NCBI GenBank assembly: GCA_018815145.1
Contig: JAHIYL010000046.1
Location: forward strand, 1-10,047
From: Nanobdellota archaeon
GTDB lineage: Archaea; Nanobdellota; Nanobdellia; Woesearchaeales; GW2011-AR15
Direction of reading: 5' to 3'
Length of the DNA stretch: 10,047 nt
Position numbers and translations under genes: made by a program. The first letter of the stretch is position 1. Every line of letters starts with the position of its first letter. Positions 7,207-10,047 of this stretch are shown piece by piece. The notes beneath the pieces were generated by a model. That model did not search any database. It had not been told where the DNA came from and was given only the letters and a program-made list of their open reading frames with translations.

Positions 7207-8711
7207 TTTTTCTTCTCTTTATCATAGAAATTCAGGATTTTGCCTTTCCTTGTCTGTAAATTCACCAAAATTGCTCTGCCTGGCTGAGGGATCAGCCCAA
7301 CTTTTTCTTGATATTTCGTCTGAGATATCCAACAAGAAGCATTTATCAGTGAAATTGAACGGTGGTTCTTGAAAGTTGTCCTGTGCACGTGGCCAGTCAC
7401 AAAAAAATCTGGTGTTGTCTTTATTAGGAGAGGATCTTCATCATAAACAGGTACATAAAGTGTCGACCCGTGAGTGGGTGCCAAATGTCTCCTTTTCAAA
7501 AGATATTTCATTATCAAATCTGTTCTCTCCAAGCCCCCTTTGTGTCGTATAGATTCAACAGAATCTGCAAAATATGTAAAAGAATAACCGTGATAAAGAA
7601 GCACATCAAAACCCGGAAATGTTCCCCTTGCTCCAATATTGACAAGGGAAGGGTTAGAAAGCATTGTAACATTTTCTTTTGTATATAGGTCTTGACAATA
7701 TTCTTCATATATTGCTGGTTGTGGTTCGGCAATCCTGACTGCATCGTGGTTTCCGGGGCAAATAAAAATTTGACTGGTCTTTGGAAACTGATCAAGCAAT
7801 TCCGTGAATCTGTCATACTGCAGATAGATGTCTCTTATTGTCAATTCTTCTTCCTGAGATGGAAAGATTCCAACCCCATCGACAATGTCTCCTACAATGA
7901 ACACATATTTTATCTTCTTTGATATTTCCTCGTTTCCCTGCTCTCCATTTACCCATTTGAGCAGTGCTTTGAATTCTTGTTCCAAAAAAGAGGTTGACCC
8001 AAGGTGTATATCACCTAAAAAGAGAGCATATTCTTCTACAGGTGATTTTTTTAACTCTTTGCTCAGAGGCACGTCTGGCCAGATTATTTCGTTTACAAAT
8101 ATAATTTTTTTGTCAAATCCAATGATTCCTGTAAATCCCAATATTTCGTCCAGGCTAATCTCCTTTGCCTCTGCAAAGGTCTCTTTTGTTTTTCTGTCCT
8201 CTCCTTTATAGTCAGGAGAAGCGCCTTTAACCAACAGATTGATTGTACCGGTCAGGTCCTCGATAGTAAATATCAGGTTGTTGTTTTTTGTCAGCGTCTT
8301 TTTCCGTACCATTCCTGCTATACTGACTCTTTCTTTTGGCTGCATATTATTAATTCGTGAAATGGTGGTGGGGCTTTCAAATTCAGAGTGTGTCCGCAAA
8401 ATCTGAAGAATTGAATTGAATCGTTTTCTGTAGTGTTGAACAAATTCCTTGACCGTGTTCCTGCTCGATAGGTCTTTGTGATTAACAAGAATTTCAAAAG
8501 CCGGTTCGTTTTCCTTACCTTCTTTGTTTTTAATTTTTGGATTCCTGTTCTCTGCTGTTCCTTGGTTCGAAGAAGATTCTGTTTTGTTTCCTTTCTGTTT
8601 GCCTACGGCCAAAAACCCGGTCACGTTTTCCTCTAAAGCACCCACACCAAGTATCAGTCCCTTGCTTAAATACATAGAAATCTGTCTGGATTTTGTTGGT
8701 GTGTCTGTCAT
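7203..8711 (-). CDS. polB: DNA polymerase D small subunit DP1 (3'-5' proofreading exonuclease)
   Basis: A 502-residue partner of DP2. Residues 1-105 are an N-terminal region with a polar low-complexity linker (about 36-70, rich in N, K, E, S). An OB-fold follows (about 125-210: RVSIAGMVRKK, LIFTIEDLTGTINLLV). The C-terminal half is an Mre11-like calcineurin-type phosphoesterase with every metal-ligand motif intact: GDIHLGS (D234, H236), GDIVDG (D275), CPGNHDA (N321, H322), YHGYS (H374), and TGHVH (H441, H443). An active 3'-5' exonuclease is therefore expected, as shown for other DP1 proteins. It is somewhat shorter than the Pyrococcus and Methanocaldococcus versions. The gene starts 19 nt after the cdc6 stop with no clear Shine-Dalgarno site, and its stop overlaps the DP2 start, so the three genes look like one operon. 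Confidence 0.97.
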   Translation of the reverse strand: MTDTPTKSRQISMYLSKGLILGVGALEENVTGFLAVGKQKGNKTESSSNQGTAENRNPKIKNKEGKENEPAFEILVNHKDLSSRNTVKEFVQHYRKRFNSILQILRTHSEFESPTTISRINNMQPKERVSIAGMVRKKTLTKNNNLIFTIEDLTGTINLLVKGASPDYKGEDRKTKETFAEAKEISLDEILGFTGIIGFDKKIIFVNEIIWPDVPLSKELKKSPVEEYALFLGDIHLGSTSFLEQEFKALLKWVNGEQGNEEISKKIKYVFIVGDIVDGVGIFPSQEEELTIRDIYLQYDRFTELLDQFPKTSQIFICPGNHDAVRIAEPQPAIYEEYCQDLYTKENVTMLSNPSLVNIGARGTFPGFDVLLYHGYSFTYFADSVESIRHKGGLERTDLIMKYLLKRRHLAPTHGSTLYVPVYDEDPLLIKTTPDFFVTGHVHRTTFKNHRSISLINASCWISQTKYQEKVGLIPQPGRAILVNLQTRKGKILNFYDKEKKK

Positions 8712-8730
8712 TTTTGCAACAACTAAAAAT

Positions 8731-9939
8731 CTAAATCCCTAGTTCTTGTTGAAGGAGCTTTTTTATTTTTGTCAACATTGAAGTTGAAAACGCCAAGGAA
8801 ATTTCTTTTGTCCTCCCATATCTTCCTTTTGAAATAACCTGAGAATTTATAATTCCAAACATGTCTAGTTCTGCTAAGATGTCTGATATGCGTCTTTGTG
8901 TAAGTGGACGCAGATTTAGATTGCCACATATGTTTTTGTATTTCTCATAAATCTCTCCGGTATGAATTTTTTTTCTTTTCACTTCAAAAATCTCAACAAT
9001 ACAATAAAGGGCGGCCTGTGATTGTTTGGGCTGGGTTTTGATAACATCAATTACTCTGTCTTTTTCAATTTTTTCTTCTGCCTCATCAAGATCTGTTATA
9101 TCGACAACCTTTTTCTTTTTTCTCTCTGCCACCTCTCCGGCAACCCGAAGAAGCTCAATTGCTCTTCGTGCATCTCCGTGCTCTCTTGCCGCATACGCTG
9201 CACATTTTTCTATAACTCCTTCTTTGATGACGTCTTTTTTGAATGCTGTGGTGCACCTTTCCTTTAGAATGTCCTGTATCTGCAAAGCATTGTAGGGAGG
9301 AAATACGACCTCTTCTTCATTAAGTGAAGATTTTACTCTTGGATCAATTCCGTCAGTAAAAACCAGGCTATTACTTATGCCGACGATTGTAATTTGAGAT
9401 TCCTTCAGGTCTGAATTTATTCGGGTAAGGTTGTATATAATCTCGTCGCCTGCCTTTTTAATCAGCTGATCAATCTCATCAAGGACGATGAGGAGCATAC
9501 AGGGGTTGTTTTCAAGTATCTTATAAAAGATATTATAAACTTCATCTGTTGGAAGACCGGTGGGCGGCACCTCTTTTCCCATCTCTCTTATGAGCTGAGC
9601 AATTAGCCGGTACTCTGTGTCTGCAATCCTCTTAAGCTTGCAGTTAAGATAAATTATCTGTATTGCTGTCTTTTTTTCTTCTGCAACTTTTAAAATTTGT
9701 TGTGTAACATATTTCATAACCAGTGTTTTTCCTGTGCCTGTTTTTCCATACATAAATAGGTTTGATGGTTTATCATACTTTAAAAGCGGCGCCAAAATTC
9801 CTGCAACCTGATCAATTTCTTTGTCTCTGTGCGAAATTTCTTGGGGAGTATAAGAAGTACTTAATGCTTTTTTGTTTTGGAACAGGGTATCTTCAGTCAA
9901 ATAGTCTTTAAAAAATCCAACCAGGTTATTATTTGCCAT
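8731..9939 (-). CDS. cdc6: Orc1/Cdc6 replication initiator, AAA+ ATPase with winged helix
   Basis: A 402-residue initiator that recognises origin DNA and helps load the MCM helicase. AAA+ features in order: Walker A GKTGTGKT (65-72), Walker B VLDEID (D154, E155), sensor 1 at N190 in VGISNS, an arginine-finger candidate R201 in GIDPRVKSSL, and sensor 2 in HGDARRA (R258/R259). The C-terminal third is a winged helix (about 300-385) with the helix and wing around RRISDILAELDMFGII and KGRYGRTKEI, the part that contacts origin boxes. Length is typical. The ATG at 9939 is 26-27 nt from a TATA-like box, which fits a leaderless message. First gene of a likely cdc6-DP1-DP2 operon, and two origin-box-like elements lie directly upstream, one of them covering the promoter-proximal region, so self-regulation is plausible. 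Confidence 0.98.
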   Translation of the reverse strand: MANNNLVGFFKDYLTEDTLFQNKKALSTSYTPQEISHRDKEIDQVAGILAPLLKYDKPSNLFMYGKTGTGKTLVMKYVTQQILKVAEEKKTAIQIIYLNCKLKRIADTEYRLIAQLIREMGKEVPPTGLPTDEVYNIFYKILENNPCMLLIVLDEIDQLIKKAGDEIIYNLTRINSDLKESQITIVGISNSLVFTDGIDPRVKSSLNEEEVVFPPYNALQIQDILKERCTTAFKKDVIKEGVIEKCAAYAAREHGDARRAIELLRVAGEVAERKKKKVVDITDLDEAEEKIEKDRVIDVIKTQPKQSQAALYCIVEIFEVKRKKIHTGEIYEKYKNICGNLNLRPLTQRRISDILAELDMFGIINSQVISKGRYGRTKEISLAFSTSMLTKIKKLLQQELGI

Positions 9940-9943
9940 TGTT

Positions 9944-9961
9944 TTCCAGAAGAAATGAGGG
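9944..9961 (+). promoter_or_regulatory. Origin recognition box-like element 1
   Basis: Plus strand TTCCAGAAGAAATGA followed by GGG. It matches the second element (on minus, 10020-9997) at 13 of 15 positions. From memory it resembles the archaeal ORB core (TTCCASTGGAAAC with a downstream G-run), but with AA where TG is usual and a short G-run. It sits between the cdc6 TATA box and the cdc6 start codon. Confidence 0.55.
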
Positions 9962-9978
9962 TTTATAAAGATTTATAT
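9962..9978 (-). promoter_or_regulatory. Two TATA-like boxes of the cdc6 operon
   Basis: TTTATAAA (9969-9962) is centred about 27 nt before the cdc6 ATG, and ATATAAAT (9978-9971) about 36 nt before it. The nearer one predicts a leaderless transcript, the farther one a leader of roughly 10 nt. Both lie inside the segment between the two origin-box-like elements. Confidence 0.6.
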
Positions 9979-9996
9979 TCTATTTGTTTTGTCCTT

Positions 9997-10020
9997 CCCC
10001 CCCTTTCATTTCCTATGGAA
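9997..10020 (-). promoter_or_regulatory. Origin recognition box-like element 2
   Basis: Minus strand, from 10020 downwards: TTCCATAGGAAATGA, then AA and an uninterrupted run of seven G (10003-9997). A TTCC...GGAAA dyad followed by a G-string is the hallmark of archaeal ORBs bound by Orc1/Cdc6 winged-helix and AAA+ domains. It faces element 1 with its G-run pointing inward. Confidence 0.7.
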
Positions 10021-10047
10021 GTATATATATATGATATATGATTAATA

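Larger units (their letters stand above)
9944..10047. other. Putative replication origin (oriC), left part
   Basis: Two inverted ORB-like elements flank a 35-nt AT-rich segment (9962-9996), and an alternating TA tract (GTATATATATATGATATATG, 10021-10040) follows outside. Such ORB pairs around an AT-rich unwinding element next to orc1/cdc6 are the known architecture of archaeal origins. The window ends within the region, so further boxes may lie to the right. The (TA)n tract could alternatively be a promoter of a rightward gene. Confidence 0.6.

Noticed and set aside
6779..7372. Plus-strand open frame of 197 codons opposite the DP1/DP2 junction
   Set aside because: Serine- and leucine-rich composition typical of an antisense shadow, and both opposing genes are certain.
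1..10047. tRNA, rRNA, CRISPR array, insertion sequence or transposase
   Set aside because: No cloverleaf-like segments, spaced direct repeats, terminal inverted repeats or transposase motifs were found on reading both strands.

Overview
The window is archaeal and almost fully coding. Diagnostic genes are both subunits of the archaea-specific family D DNA polymerase and an Orc1/Cdc6 initiator. Several starts sit 26-29 nt downstream of TATA-like boxes, as in leaderless archaeal mRNAs. The DNA is AT-rich by eye. Small compact proteins and a ribbon-helix-helix/nucleotidyltransferase fusion would fit a DPANN-type or other uncultured euryarchaeal-side lineage, but the sequence alone does not settle the phylum.

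Layout from left to right. Positions 1-102 hold no complete gene. A radical SAM protein with extra C-terminal cysteines follows on the minus strand (103-1176), then a 254-nt spacer with little content. A UDP-glucose 6-dehydrogenase-type gene lies on minus (1431-2699). A 144-nt divergent promoter region containing an inverted repeat separates it from a plus-strand gene (2844-3668) that fuses an RHH DNA-binding domain to a sugar-nucleotidyltransferase-like domain. This gene overlaps, tail to tail by 11 bp, the replication cluster on minus: orc1/cdc6 (9939-8731), DP1 (8711-7203) and DP2 (7206-3658). DP1 and DP2 overlap by 4 bp (ATGA).

The right edge (about 9940-10047) is the most interesting part. 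Two origin-recognition-box-like elements face each other with their G-runs pointing inward. They flank a 35-nt AT-rich segment that also holds the cdc6 promoter, and a (TA)n tract lies just outside. With orc1/cdc6 next door, this looks like part of a chromosomal replication origin cut by the window edge. The arrangement initiator - DP1 - DP2 - oriC is the one known from Pyrococcus.

How the genes work together: Orc1/Cdc6 would bind the boxes, open the DNA and help load MCM, and DP1-DP2 would synthesise DNA with proofreading, tethered to PCNA through a PIP motif at the DP2 C-terminus. The left half holds nucleotide-sugar metabolism (a dehydrogenase making a uronic acid and a divergent nucleotidyltransferase-like protein that may also regulate) and a radical SAM enzyme of unknown substrate.
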